Shown: positions 43,417 through 53,908 of the stretch, piece after piece
Layout of the letters: every line of letters starts with the position of its first letter
Position numbering within the stretch: position 1 is the stretch's first letter
Source of the DNA: CAWJMN01 sp963844055
Lineage (GTDB): Bacteria; Planctomycetota; Planctomycetia; Pirellulales; Pirellulaceae
Direction of reading: 5' to 3'
Length of the DNA: 64,000 nt
NCBI GenBank assembly: GCA_963844055.1
Contig: CAWJMN010000002.1
Span: 806,001-870,000 of the forward strand
Translations under genes and position numbers: made by a program
The notes under the pieces: generated by a model
Seen by the model: only the letters and a program-made list of their open reading frames with translations
What the model was told of the DNA's origin: nothing
Databases searched by the model: none

Positions 43417-46400
43417 TTAGGTCGACACTGCCTCAGCATTGTCGACCTGCCGCGCGAGCCAAGCATGGCATGTCTCGATCAGCAACTTCGAGTTGATCGG
43501 CTTACTGGCGTAATCATTGCAACCAGCATCCATGCACTTCTGACGATCCTCCGCCATCGCATGCGCCGTAAGGGCAATAATCGCAATGGAGCTGCCATTC
43601 GCCCGCAACGTCCTGGCCAAGGAATATCCATCCATCTCCGGCATCTGCATGTCTGTTACGAGCAGCTTAAATGGGTTCCCGTCTGCCTCTGCCTTCTGCA
43701 GCATCGACAGCGCGATCCGGCCATTCTCCGCAATCTCAACCTCTGCCCCTGCCTTCTTCAAGTAGAAGGTAATAAGCCGCTGATTGTCAGGACCATCTTC
43801 CGCCAGCAGCACGCGGCCGCTCAACTTTGGCGCCGATGTCGTGACTTGCGACTTGTTTTCACGCGTCGGAACTTCTACGCGTTCAACGTCGACCGCCCCT
43901 TCGGCAGGAACCAATGGAATTTGCACACTGAACGTCGAACCCTTACCCAGCTCGGTCCAAGAGAGCGTCACGTCGCCCCCCAACAACCGCGCTAGCCTTC
44001 GACTAATCGTCAGCCCTAATCCTGTTCCACCATGTTGCCGACTGACCGTGCTATCCGCCTGACTAAATGGCGCAAAAAGGGCTGTCGCCAAATCGGCTCG
44101 AATTCCCGGCCCCGTATCTTCCACATCGATCCGCAGCCGTGCTTGCGCACCCTCCTTCACCACTGTGGCACGAATGGTCACGCTCCCCACTTGGGTAAAC
44201 TTAATAGCATTCCCAGCCAGGTTCATCAAAATCTGCCGTAAACGTGTCGGATCACTCATAATCCGATTAGGAACTGGTGACTCCAGCGACACTTGAAAGC
44301 CAATCCCCTTCCCCGCAGCGCGGGATCGGAAAAGACTCTCCACTTCAGCCAACAGCTCCACAACGGGAGTATCAACACTCTCAACCGTCATCTTGTCGGC
44401 TTCAATCTTCGACAGATCCAAAACGTCATTAATCACAGTAAGCAAATGCTGTCCCGCATTGCGAATAGTATCAATCGTTTGCACGCGACGTTCTGGCGCC
44501 CGCGATAGCTCTCCTTCTTCGTGCAGTAAATCTGCATATCCCAGGATCGCCGTCAACGGCGTCCGAATTTCATGGCTCATATTGGCCAAAAACTCGCTCT
44601 TCGCTCGACTTGCAGCATCGGCAGCATTCTTGAGCTGCTCCATCTGCACCGCATGTATTGCCAGCTCATGCTTGGCTTCATGCTGCTCGGTAACATCTTG
44701 AAAGGCACCAAACAGTTTTACAGTTCGCCCTTCGTGAATGACCGCTTCCCCCTGAGCCCGCACCCAGATCTGACGCCCGGTCGCCGTGTTCAGCGGCATT
44801 TCCAAATCCCAGCCCCGCCCGGTGGCAACCCCTTCTTCAATCGCCCCTGCAATTGTGGACTGCGCATCTTGCGAGTAAAACGCCACCGCCTGATCGACAG
44901 TAATAGGAGTTCCCACTTCCAGTTCATGGATGCGATAAACCTCGTCAGACCAAGTCAATCGGTTCGTGATCGTATCCAGCTCCCAGCCGCCAACATGGGC
45001 CATGGCTCCCGTCCGGCTGAGCATAGCCGCCGCCGACCGAACCTGCTCTTCTACTTTTCGCCGTTCAGAAATGTCCGTTTCAATCGCCATGAACCCGGTA
45101 AGGTTCCCGCAATCATCCTGCAACGGCCGAATCTCAATGCTGATAACGTACTCGCGACCATCTTTGGCGTAATTCACAAGTTCCACTGTGGAGCCCTGCC
45201 CACGGCGAATCGCTTCACCCATTCGAGTTGCCTCGATCGGGTCCGTCGCGGGCCCTTGCAGCACATCGCCAGGCTTCTTCCCCTTCACTTCTTCCAGCGT
45301 GTACCCGGTAATACGCGTAAACCCTTCGTTGACCCACTCCACCTTGCCAAACACATCCGTAATCACCACAGCATTCGAAGTACGGCGGGCAATTTCCGCC
45401 AGCCGCTCTGCTTCAACGCGTGCGCGATGGGCGGCCATCTCACTATCGCGCAGCTCGCGCGTCATCTCTTCCGCCATCAAAACAGCTCTTGCCCTGCCAC
45501 GTCCCAAAAACCAAACCACGGCAGAAAGTAACGTCGTCAACAACACGCCCCCCGCACCAACAAGGGCCGGCGTCGTTCGATCAACGGCATGTTCAAACTT
45601 GGGCGTTGTAAACAGTCCCAGCGACCACTCATGCCCACCCACGCGAACATGCCGCACTTCGTGAAAAACCCGGCCATCAAATAATGCGCCGTGCTTCTTC
45701 CCCTTTTGCTCGGCAATCGTGTTTCCATCGGCATCAAACAGCAAGTTTTCTGCCGTCATTTCAAGCCCGTCAAACACCTCGATATCTACCAGCCCATCCG
45801 CGCAGTCCATCACTCCCTTGAAGGTTTCATGGATCGTGATCGGAGCAAACGCCAACCCCAGCAGCGCCGCTTCACGCTCATCAGCAGTTTGAGGATTGGT
45901 TCCGTTGCGATAGATCGGCGTTATAAACAAATAGCCGTCGATCCCTCCCTGTTCAAGCTTCATCCGAGAACTGATCGTCGCTTTACCCGTTCGGATCGCC
46001 TTCTCAATCGTCGCACGATGTGCAGGATCGACCCCAATGTCATATCCACAAGCAGCCCCATTGACCTCCATCGGATCAATGAACTTAATGACGTAAAGGA
46101 CCGGATTATCCCCTGCCGACTTCACCTGGAAATCGGGCGCATTATCGGCTCGTTCCGCCGTGACAAACGCGTCTAGGTCACTCCGTAGCACACGCTCAAT
46201 GAAGCCAAACCCCAGCACACCCGGAAACTCGACGGACAAGTCACGCGACTTCACATACGCCCGAAACTCCAGTCGCTCGACCGACTTACTCGCTGCATAT
46301 ACGCCCCGTGCTCCCCGCAAACCATACGCAGGCAAATTGGCGCGCCGTTCCACCTCGCTAGTCACCCGATCTGCCAGCCGATGAAATTCGGCCCACGCTT

Positions 46401-47388
46401 CCTGGCGAATCGCGCTCTCCGTCCGATGTACGGCAACCGTCGAAAGCCCCAATCCCACCACCAAAACCGACCCCACGACCACAATCAGGGGCCACATGTC
46501 GCTCCCCCAGATCCGCAAATTCGCAAAGGTGATTTGCCGCCGCACAGGACTCTCACGAAACTCGGTCAGCAACGTGCCAAAGGCGATCAGCAAGAACGCG
46601 ACCGCCGTATGAATTGCCATCGTCTTAAACACAATCGACCCAATGGCCGACTGCATCTCAATAATGCACCACACCATCGATATCGCGCTAATGAGTGCGG
46701 CCACGCAAACCAACCAACATGCAACAGGCCTTGATCGCCATCGACCCAAGGCAAGCCCCGCTCCCATCAGCGACATCGCGACAGCCGTCGCGGGAAACAT
46801 CCGCCCAGGATCTCCTCCTTGAGACATTCCCATCGGATCGCTAACAATCAGCGTATCGATCCCCAGATTGACCTCAAAAAATATCTCGGCCAAGCTAACC
46901 AGACCTAAACATGCCGCCATCAGTGACAACGCGGTCAGCAAAACCCGCATCCAAAAACGACTATTGACGGCCGTTGATCCAAACGTCGTTAGCGCCAACA
47001 ACGTTAGCCCCAGTGACGTGTTGAACTTCATCGTCGGCAGCCCATAGACCACCCAGCAGACACTCTGCCAATTCACCAGCCAGCCCATCATCACCGTGAC
47101 AGAAATGCAAAGTGCCCCTGCCGATGCAATGCGAGCCATCGTCGTGAGCCAAATCGCATCACCTGCCAGGTCACTCTGCCTGGAGGGGTGATTGCCCGCC
47201 TCGTAGTAGCGCCAAAGCGCCACTGGCGTTACCATCAACCCCAACAACAGCAGGTGATGTGCCAGCCATCCATTCCCGGCAAGCTGCGGCGCAATGTAAG
47301 GCAGCGTAAAAAATACAAAGACTTCCAGTAGCGCTACGGTCGCAGCGATCTCTAGCAACAGCCTTAAAGTGTTGATGGATCGCTTCAT
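43417..47388 (-). CDS. Membrane hybrid histidine kinase: CHASE, PAS, HisKA, HATPase, receiver
   Basis: 1323 residues from the ATG at 47388; the frame is open to 47460 but those residues lack a start signal. Residues 1-~280 contain seven or more membrane helices of MASE type. After another helix comes an extracytoplasmic CHASE domain (about 320-550) containing PEVTSEVERRANLP-like and YVIKFIDPMEVNG segments, then a helix, a coiled coil, two PAS domains and a HisKA domain with His939 in SHEIRTPLTAILGY. The HATPase (GGTGLGLTISRRLARLLGG) follows, then a receiver with Asp1246 in VTDMQMPEMDG. It senses an external low-molecular-weight signal; its target regulator is not adjacent. Confidence 0.92.
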   Translation of the reverse strand: MKRSINTLRLLLEIAATVALLEVFVFFTLPYIAPQLAGNGWLAHHLLLLGLMVTPVALWRYYEAGNHPSRQSDLAGDAIWLTTMARIASAGALCISVTVMMGWLVNWQSVCWVVYGLPTMKFNTSLGLTLLALTTFGSTAVNSRFWMRVLLTALSLMAACLGLVSLAEIFFEVNLGIDTLIVSDPMGMSQGGDPGRMFPATAVAMSLMGAGLALGRWRSRPVACWLVCVAALISAISMVWCIIEMQSAIGSIVFKTMAIHTAVAFLLIAFGTLLTEFRESPVRRQITFANLRIWGSDMWPLIVVVGSVLVVGLGLSTVAVHRTESAIRQEAWAEFHRLADRVTSEVERRANLPAYGLRGARGVYAASKSVERLEFRAYVKSRDLSVEFPGVLGFGFIERVLRSDLDAFVTAERADNAPDFQVKSAGDNPVLYVIKFIDPMEVNGAACGYDIGVDPAHRATIEKAIRTGKATISSRMKLEQGGIDGYLFITPIYRNGTNPQTADEREAALLGLAFAPITIHETFKGVMDCADGLVDIEVFDGLEMTAENLLFDADGNTIAEQKGKKHGALFDGRVFHEVRHVRVGGHEWSLGLFTTPKFEHAVDRTTPALVGAGGVLLTTLLSAVVWFLGRGRARAVLMAEEMTRELRDSEMAAHRARVEAERLAEIARRTSNAVVITDVFGKVEWVNEGFTRITGYTLEEVKGKKPGDVLQGPATDPIEATRMGEAIRRGQGSTVELVNYAKDGREYVISIEIRPLQDDCGNLTGFMAIETDISERRKVEEQVRSAAAMLSRTGAMAHVGGWELDTITNRLTWSDEVYRIHELEVGTPITVDQAVAFYSQDAQSTIAGAIEEGVATGRGWDLEMPLNTATGRQIWVRAQGEAVIHEGRTVKLFGAFQDVTEQHEAKHELAIHAVQMEQLKNAADAASRAKSEFLANMSHEIRTPLTAILGYADLLHEEGELSRAPERRVQTIDTIRNAGQHLLTVINDVLDLSKIEADKMTVESVDTPVVELLAEVESLFRSRAAGKGIGFQVSLESPVPNRIMSDPTRLRQILMNLAGNAIKFTQVGSVTIRATVVKEGAQARLRIDVEDTGPGIRADLATALFAPFSQADSTVSRQHGGTGLGLTISRRLARLLGGDVTLSWTELGKGSTFSVQIPLVPAEGAVDVERVEVPTRENKSQVTTSAPKLSGRVLLAEDGPDNQRLITFYLKKAGAEVEIAENGRIALSMLQKAEADGNPFKLLVTDMQMPEMDGYSLARTLRANGSSIAIIALTAHAMAEDRQKCMDAGCNDYASKPINSKLLIETCHAWLARQVDNAEAVST

Positions 47389-47466
47389 ATCGCTACAGCC
47401 CTTTGCCCGTTTTGCCCCGGTGATGCGGGTACACACCCGCGCATCATCCCTATTCGGCAAACCCGA

Positions 47467-47655
47467 TCAAAGCCTATAACGGTCAGTCAAAAATCGCCGA
47501 TGAAATCGACTGTAGCGATTAAGCCGCCCTTGCAGGTGACGCAATCCCTTCCTGCAACACTCGCCACCAGACACAGCCAAACTCCACAGCCACCCCATCA
47601 GCCAAACAAACACCACTCCTAACCAAGCCACCGCACTTTTCCATTCCCCGATCAT
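47467..47655 (-). CDS. Small predicted membrane protein
   Basis: 62 residues from the ATG at 47655. The start is supported by GGGAGG 8 bases upstream. Residues 7-30 form one hydrophobic tryptophan-rich helix (AVAWLGVVFVWLMGWLW), and the rest is strongly basic (KGLRHLQGRLNRYSRFHRRFL), which would place the tail in the cytoplasm. I recognise no family. It lies 78 bp upstream of the membrane kinase on the same strand and might act with it, but this is inference from position only. Confidence 0.5.
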   Translation of the reverse strand: MIGEWKSAVAWLGVVFVWLMGWLWSLAVSGGECCRKGLRHLQGRLNRYSRFHRRFLTDRYRL

Positions 47656-47713
47656 CGCACACCTCCCGGTAAAACTGGCTCCCTTGCCCCACAGGAGAAT
47701 TAGACGCACACCT

Positions 47714-47732
47714 AGTGACACGTCTGGTCACT
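47714..47732. promoter_or_regulatory. Short palindrome upstream of the small membrane protein gene
   Basis: AGTGAC (47714-47719) and GTCACT (47727-47732) are perfect inverted repeats around seven bases, within the 200-bp gap between the MnmE-like gene and the small membrane protein gene. It may be an operator. On the plus strand it is followed by a short T-run, so a terminator is the other reading, although no plus-strand gene ends here. Confidence 0.3.
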
Positions 47733-47858
47733 GCCTCTTTTTAAATTTTGAAAGGTGCGAAAAACCGCTTAGAAAAACGATTTGCCAGACAGCTCCTGGC
47801 AACTTCGCGTTGCCCAACTGTCCTGCGACAGAAAAAAAGTCGCCAAAAGATGCCGCGG

Positions 47859-49016
47859 CTAATCGGCCTGCGCGACCAACTGCCAAAGCTCATCCACCGC
47901 TTGTCGCTGCTGCTCTAAAACAGGAACCGCTTCCCCAGCGTTCGGTGTGATCGGAACGAGACGATTCAAAATGGCTTCCTCAAGCTGCTCCATCCCCATT
48001 CCGGTTTGGGCACTCACTGCCACCGCATCTAGCTTGCCTGGAAGTTGCTCACTAGCGCCAACCTTAACAAGCAGGTCCGACTTGTTCTGCACTACGAGCA
48101 ATCGCTGCTTCGTACGAACAGAATCATCGGCCGAAAATGCTCGCTCGATAGAGCTTTGCAATCGTGCATCTTCCGCCGTCCAGCCGACCGATCCATCAAA
48201 CAGCAACAGAACTAGGTCAGCATTTTGAATGGCGCGATTCGCACGCTGCACTCCCTCGCTTTCAATCGGGTCTTCCGTCTCGCGTAAGCCTGCCGTATCC
48301 ATCAGCATGAACGGCCATCCACCCAGGGCCAGCGGTGTTTCAACAATGTCTCGCGTTGTCCCCGGCTGATCAAACACAATGGACCGTTCGTAGCCTAACC
48401 AGCGATTGATCAAACGGCTCTTCCCTACGTTCGGCCTACCAGCAACAACCAGCCTGAAACCACCTTGGGCAATCCCTTTGCCAAGTAACTCCAACTTCTG
48501 CAGTCGCAATAGCTTTTGCTTGGCAGTCTCTCTATCGCCGGACTGGATCGCGTTTTTAATTTCAGCTAGTCCCCGCCGCATCGCTCCTTGCTGCTGATCC
48601 AAAATCAACCGCGCCGCCGAGAGCGTCCTCGCCTGCGTCAGCAAAATCGAAGCCTCCGCCTCCCAAGGATCATCAGCCCGTTGACGCAAATAGTCTTGCC
48701 AACTCTGCCGCGTGCAGCCCGCCGTTTCAAACGTCGCCACCATCGCTTCCACCGCAGCAAGTCCGCCATGCGGATGCAGCAACACATGATCGGCCGCCAA
48801 CACCGTCACCACCAACTCTTCGCCAACCGTCTGTCCTGCTGCGACAAATTGTGCCACCACAATCTCGTCATGCTTGGCGTCAATCAGCCGTTTCGTCCTC
48901 AGCGGCCGCACAAAGCGCCCCACCGTTGCCACCGCATCGGCTCCCGTAACACAGACCGTCGCGACCGCCCCTTTCCCGGTAGGCGTAAGAACGGCAACTT
49001 GGCACGGCACTGGCAT
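47859..49016 (-). CDS. MnmE/TrmE-like GTPase, C-terminally short
   Basis: 385 residues. The N-terminal ~115 residues resemble the folate-binding domain of MnmE, then a helical region, then a TrmE-type G domain: GRPNVGKS (G1, with the K+-coordinating Asn), GTTRDIVE (G2), DTAGLRE (G3), NKSD (G4). MnmE (about 450 residues) ends with a helical domain and an invariant Cys in a C-I-G-K motif required for 5-carboxymethylaminomethyl modification of U34 with MnmG. This protein stops about 60 residues early, after a helix like RQAVDELWQL, and has no such cysteine. It is thus probably a paralogue with changed function. It is divergent from the photolyase gene. Confidence 0.85.
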   Translation of the reverse strand: MPVPCQVAVLTPTGKGAVATVCVTGADAVATVGRFVRPLRTKRLIDAKHDEIVVAQFVAAGQTVGEELVVTVLAADHVLLHPHGGLAAVEAMVATFETAGCTRQSWQDYLRQRADDPWEAEASILLTQARTLSAARLILDQQQGAMRRGLAEIKNAIQSGDRETAKQKLLRLQKLELLGKGIAQGGFRLVVAGRPNVGKSRLINRWLGYERSIVFDQPGTTRDIVETPLALGGWPFMLMDTAGLRETEDPIESEGVQRANRAIQNADLVLLLFDGSVGWTAEDARLQSSIERAFSADDSVRTKQRLLVVQNKSDLLVKVGASEQLPGKLDAVAVSAQTGMGMEQLEEAILNRLVPITPNAGEAVPVLEQQRQAVDELWQLVAQAD

Positions 49017-49224
49017 TACAAAACCCTAAAGTGACAATCGATCCCTAGTGGTCCTCCAGTATCGCCGGTCCCCATCCCTGGGCAAGCCGGGCGCATTTGC
49101 CCGCCGCCATTTTCACCGCAAACAGGGGGCTTGCCGGCCCTCTACAATGCTCAGACGGTCCGTACCGCAATCGTCCCTATCCCCTGCAGCTTTTCCCTGC
49201 AAAATCGCCACTTAAAACCACACC

Positions 49225-50720
<1,496 letters not shown>

Positions 50721-50724
<4 letters not shown>

Positions 50725-50999
50725 ATTCCCATATCCGCGAGGCGGTCCACCAACTGCGACAACGTGGCCGTCAGTTGCGGGTGCTGAACTTCAAACTCTG
50801 CCACGGCATGCAGCAACCGCTTGCTTAGCGTGTCATCTTCCGTCGCATCGGCCGTTTGTTCCGCAGACAGCGCGAGCTTCTGCTGAATATCGCCAATCAG
50901 CGTATGCAGCGATCGACGCGTCTCATTATCGAGGTCGGTCGTTTCCTCAAGGTCACGCTCTAGCTTTTGCAACGTCGCAAGGAGATCGGCTTTTTGCAT
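50721..50999 (-). CDS. DUF4404-family small helical protein
   Basis: 92 residues, entirely alpha-helical and acidic: MQKADLLATLQKLERDLEE, then DNETRRSLHTLIGDIQQKL, and a C-terminal VAEFEVQHPQLTATLSQLVDRLADMGI, which is the DUF4404 signature ending. No function is established for this family. Its stop overlaps the end of the convergent photolyase gene by 4 bp. No partner is evident. Confidence 0.85.
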
Positions 51000-51068
51000 A
51001 CAGCACCAAAGATCGGTTCGCAGGAAAGAGGAAAGCGTCCCTGAAGGACACCCTTCTATTCTAATCGA

Positions 51069-51698
51069 TCATTCCCTGCGAAGGGATCGGCCAACTATTG
51101 CTTCGCAGCCCCATCTTTGGCCGGAGTTATATGGCTGAGCCGGAATAACAGGCTTAGAATCCATGAGCGAACGCACCAAAGCAGGCACTGCCTCAGCAGC
51201 GTCTGGCCCAATTCGGCCCAGCGTTTTTGCGGCGCTTCGTCGCACACTTGCATCTTCGTCGTCCAGCAATTGAACCAAGGCGGGAACCGCATCCTTGGCT
51301 TCACTTCCCATCCGCGCGAGAACGCTAGTTGCAGCGCGACGAATTTTCGGATCGGGATGCGACAAAGCCTGCACCAATTGCGGCACTGCCGGCTTGCCAA
51401 TACGACTAAGCGCATCGGCCGCAACTTGTTGCTCACTCCAGGCATCAAACGGCAGCTGAATTTCCGGGATGATCGGCAACATCCCGTCTTCGCTCGCTTC
51501 AAAGGTGGCTGGGCTCACGCTGATAACTTCACGACGTGAGCTGGGTTCTTCGGCCGCAACCGCTTTGCTACGAGGTGACTCGGCTTCAACACGTACCTTG
51601 GGAGCAGCTCCTACTCCACCGCATCCGGCAAACAAAGCACACGCCAGCGCGGCGCCACCCCATGCCCATCCTTGCATGGCAAAAATTTGACTCGGCAT
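51069..51698 (-). CDS. HEAT-repeat lipoprotein
   Basis: 209 residues from the ATG at 51698, chosen because GGAAGG lies upstream and because it gives a clean lipoprotein signal, GGAALACALFAGC, with the lipobox cysteine near residue 27; the frame is open to 51824. After an acidic linker come three HEAT-like repeats: QVAADALSRIGKPAVPQLVQAL, RRAATSVLARMGSEAKDAVPALVQLL, VRRSAAKTLGRIGPDAAEAVPALVRSL. The C-terminal 30 residues break off the repeat pattern. Such proteins bind partners in the periplasm. The neighbour on the same strand is the membrane PQQ-propeller gene 247 bp upstream. Confidence 0.75.
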   Translation of the reverse strand: MPSQIFAMQGWAWGGAALACALFAGCGGVGAAPKVRVEAESPRSKAVAAEEPSSRREVISVSPATFEASEDGMLPIIPEIQLPFDAWSEQQVAADALSRIGKPAVPQLVQALSHPDPKIRRAATSVLARMGSEAKDAVPALVQLLDDEDASVRRSAAKTLGRIGPDAAEAVPALVRSLMDSKPVIPAQPYNSGQRWGCEAIVGRSLRRE

Positions 51699-51944
51699 CC
51701 TTGGCCCTTCCATCGCGTTCATAAACCCAGCTTCCCACCCAAAACGACCCACGCTTAAACGCTGGGTCTTCAAGTCCCTACAAGCGGCAATCGGCCCTAC
51801 AAATCGCCTAGGCCGCAAAGCCATTCCACGTTTCAGAATGGCTCAAGTCGCCCCCTATGTCCAGTCCAGAGTTTCCCCTCCTTTACGAAGACTGCTCCAG
51901 CGGGGTTCAAATTTGGGTAATGCTGAGCGAATGTCAAACGATAA

Positions 51945-53765
51945 TCATTTCTTTAATTGCAGGCGATAGCAGGCAATCTCTTCGCCGTTTCGCAAAAACA
52001 GCAGGTCGTTTACTAAGACGGGGTGGTTCCAAGTTTTTCCGGAAAAGGGCGTGAACTTGGCCAACTCGACATGTTTTTTCCCGTTGGCTTCCAACAGAAT
52101 TGCATCGCCATGTTCGCCCATCACCAGCAAAACCCCTTGGTCCGCAATCAGCAGCACTTGGCCATTTCCGTAACGTCCTTTTTTCCAGGTCCGTTTTCCG
52201 GTTTTTGCATCCAAGCAAACGAAGATGTCCCCATCAAAGCCGAATAAGTATCCCTCGTGAGATACAAAGTCATTGAAGTACGGCTTGAGATCCTTCGTCT
52301 GCCAAATCTCTTTGGTGTCGAACTTCCCCTCCTTACTCGTGACTTCAATCAGTCGCGAACCTTCGCCGTAGAACGTGCCAATGATCCAGTGATTCGCATC
52401 CACCTGATGCGGCTGAACAACCCGGTTCATCTCCTTTACGAGCCAAGTATAGTTCCACAACAACTTGCCATCTGTCGGCGATACGGAATACATGCCTGTA
52501 TCGGAAAGGATGATCGCCTGAGAAACCCCATCAATCACCGCCGCATGCGGAGAACAATACGTATGCTCTCCCTTCTCTTCCGATTCGGTTCCACCTTGCG
52601 ACCACAGCAACTTGCCATCCGCCAACTGATATCCCAAAAGTCCCTTACGCTTGGCACCGCCGGGAACAGCAATCACCACGCCATCGATCACAAGTGGCGA
52701 ACTCGAAAAGCCCCACATCGGCGGCTTAGCATTGGCATCTTTGCTGATGTCTTGTGACCAAATCAACTTGCCACTTGCCGCATCCAAACAGTTCAGCTTG
52801 CCACTGGCTCCTTGAGCGTAGATTCGTCCTTCAAAAAACTGTGGGGTAGCTCGCGGGCCAGGACCGCCAATCGGTTCATCAAACCGAGCTGCATCGCTGT
52901 GGACCCAGATTTCTTTGCCGGTCTCTTTGTCATAAGCCACCACGCATTCCGCCGTACTACGCTGTTCTTGGGTGAAAACATAGTTTCCAACCACGGCCAT
53001 ACTTCCCCAACCAGGACCAACGGCATGTCGCCACACTTCCTGGGGCGGACTGGCCTTCCAATCGGTTTCGATAGAAACACCCGTCAAACGTCCATCGCGT
53101 GCCGGACCACGAAAACCGGGCCAATCACCTGCCGACAATTCCAGCGGCGTAGCGGGTTCATCACTAGCTGGCTTAGGGGCGAGTTTTTCCTGTTCCACTT
53201 CTGCCAAGAACTTCTCTTCGGCCGACTTGTCCCAGCGCCAGGCGAACTCCCCTTGGAAGTTGCCATCCACGCCATTGGATCGCAAGGCCAGCCCCAGCGA
53301 CCAACAAGCCAAGATCAAAACAGGAAGTGCCACATGCCGTACGTTCGCCGGAAGAGGGCGAGTCAATCGCTCCAACACCGCCCATCCAAAAAGAGTCATC
53401 GCCGGCGCAAAAAACATCAGCGGCAATCCCATCGATGCATGCCCGAAGAACTTCACTAAGACGGCGCCTAAGATGAGCGTTCCGATAACGACAAATGCGT
53501 GCACTAGCTCCTTTTCACGAAACTTATAAACGAGCCACCAAATCGTCATCAGCAGAAGCGCGATGTAGGGCCCCATCATGAAGAACATGAAAGTGAGCGG
53601 CACCATTCCTAGTACTGTGGGAACGGTTACCTGCATCAGCCAGAATAGGATCGCGATGACAATTCCGACCCAGGGAAACCATCCCAATGATCGACGAGTC
53701 GTCGAGCTAGAAGTTTCACCTGGTGACTTGGAACTTGGCGCAGCAGCAGACAGTTTTTCAGACAT
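51945..53765 (-). CDS. Membrane-anchored PQQ-like beta-propeller protein
   Basis: 606 residues from the ATG at 53765; a TTG at 53774 is less likely. Residues 25-185 contain five to six membrane helices (VGIVIAILFWLMQVTVPTV and further). Residues ~215-606 form a beta-propeller of PQQ/BamB-like blades with repeated A-x-D-x-x-T/S-G-K-x-x-W patterns (AYDKETGKEIWVH, CLDAASGKLIWSQ, SPTDGKLLWNYTW). No cofactor-binding cysteines or quinone pocket can be recognised, so it may be a binding scaffold rather than a dehydrogenase. This topology, helices first and then propeller, is common in planctomycetes. It is downstream of the di-haem cytochrome gene, 143 bp away. Confidence 0.85.
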   Translation of the reverse strand: MSEKLSAAAPSSKSPGETSSSTTRRSLGWFPWVGIVIAILFWLMQVTVPTVLGMVPLTFMFFMMGPYIALLLMTIWWLVYKFREKELVHAFVVIGTLILGAVLVKFFGHASMGLPLMFFAPAMTLFGWAVLERLTRPLPANVRHVALPVLILACWSLGLALRSNGVDGNFQGEFAWRWDKSAEEKFLAEVEQEKLAPKPASDEPATPLELSAGDWPGFRGPARDGRLTGVSIETDWKASPPQEVWRHAVGPGWGSMAVVGNYVFTQEQRSTAECVVAYDKETGKEIWVHSDAARFDEPIGGPGPRATPQFFEGRIYAQGASGKLNCLDAASGKLIWSQDISKDANAKPPMWGFSSSPLVIDGVVIAVPGGAKRKGLLGYQLADGKLLWSQGGTESEEKGEHTYCSPHAAVIDGVSQAIILSDTGMYSVSPTDGKLLWNYTWLVKEMNRVVQPHQVDANHWIIGTFYGEGSRLIEVTSKEGKFDTKEIWQTKDLKPYFNDFVSHEGYLFGFDGDIFVCLDAKTGKRTWKKGRYGNGQVLLIADQGVLLVMGEHGDAILLEANGKKHVELAKFTPFSGKTWNHPVLVNDLLFLRNGEEIACYRLQLKK

Positions 53766-53908
53766 GACAGACAAAAGCCCAGATTAGCGCGAATGGAAAT
53801 GACGAGAGCCGACAAGATGGCCGAATTGTAGGCAGTTACCCCCCTACAATCCAACATCAGTCTACAAAAGAAGTCGTATTTCCAAGTAGCTTAACGACTT
53901 ACAAAAAC

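Noticed and set aside
47684..47950. Plus-strand 88-codon frame near the MnmE-like gene
   Set aside because: It overlaps the 3' end of the GTPase gene on the opposite strand, has no ribosome-binding site and an unusual Pro/Lys-rich composition.
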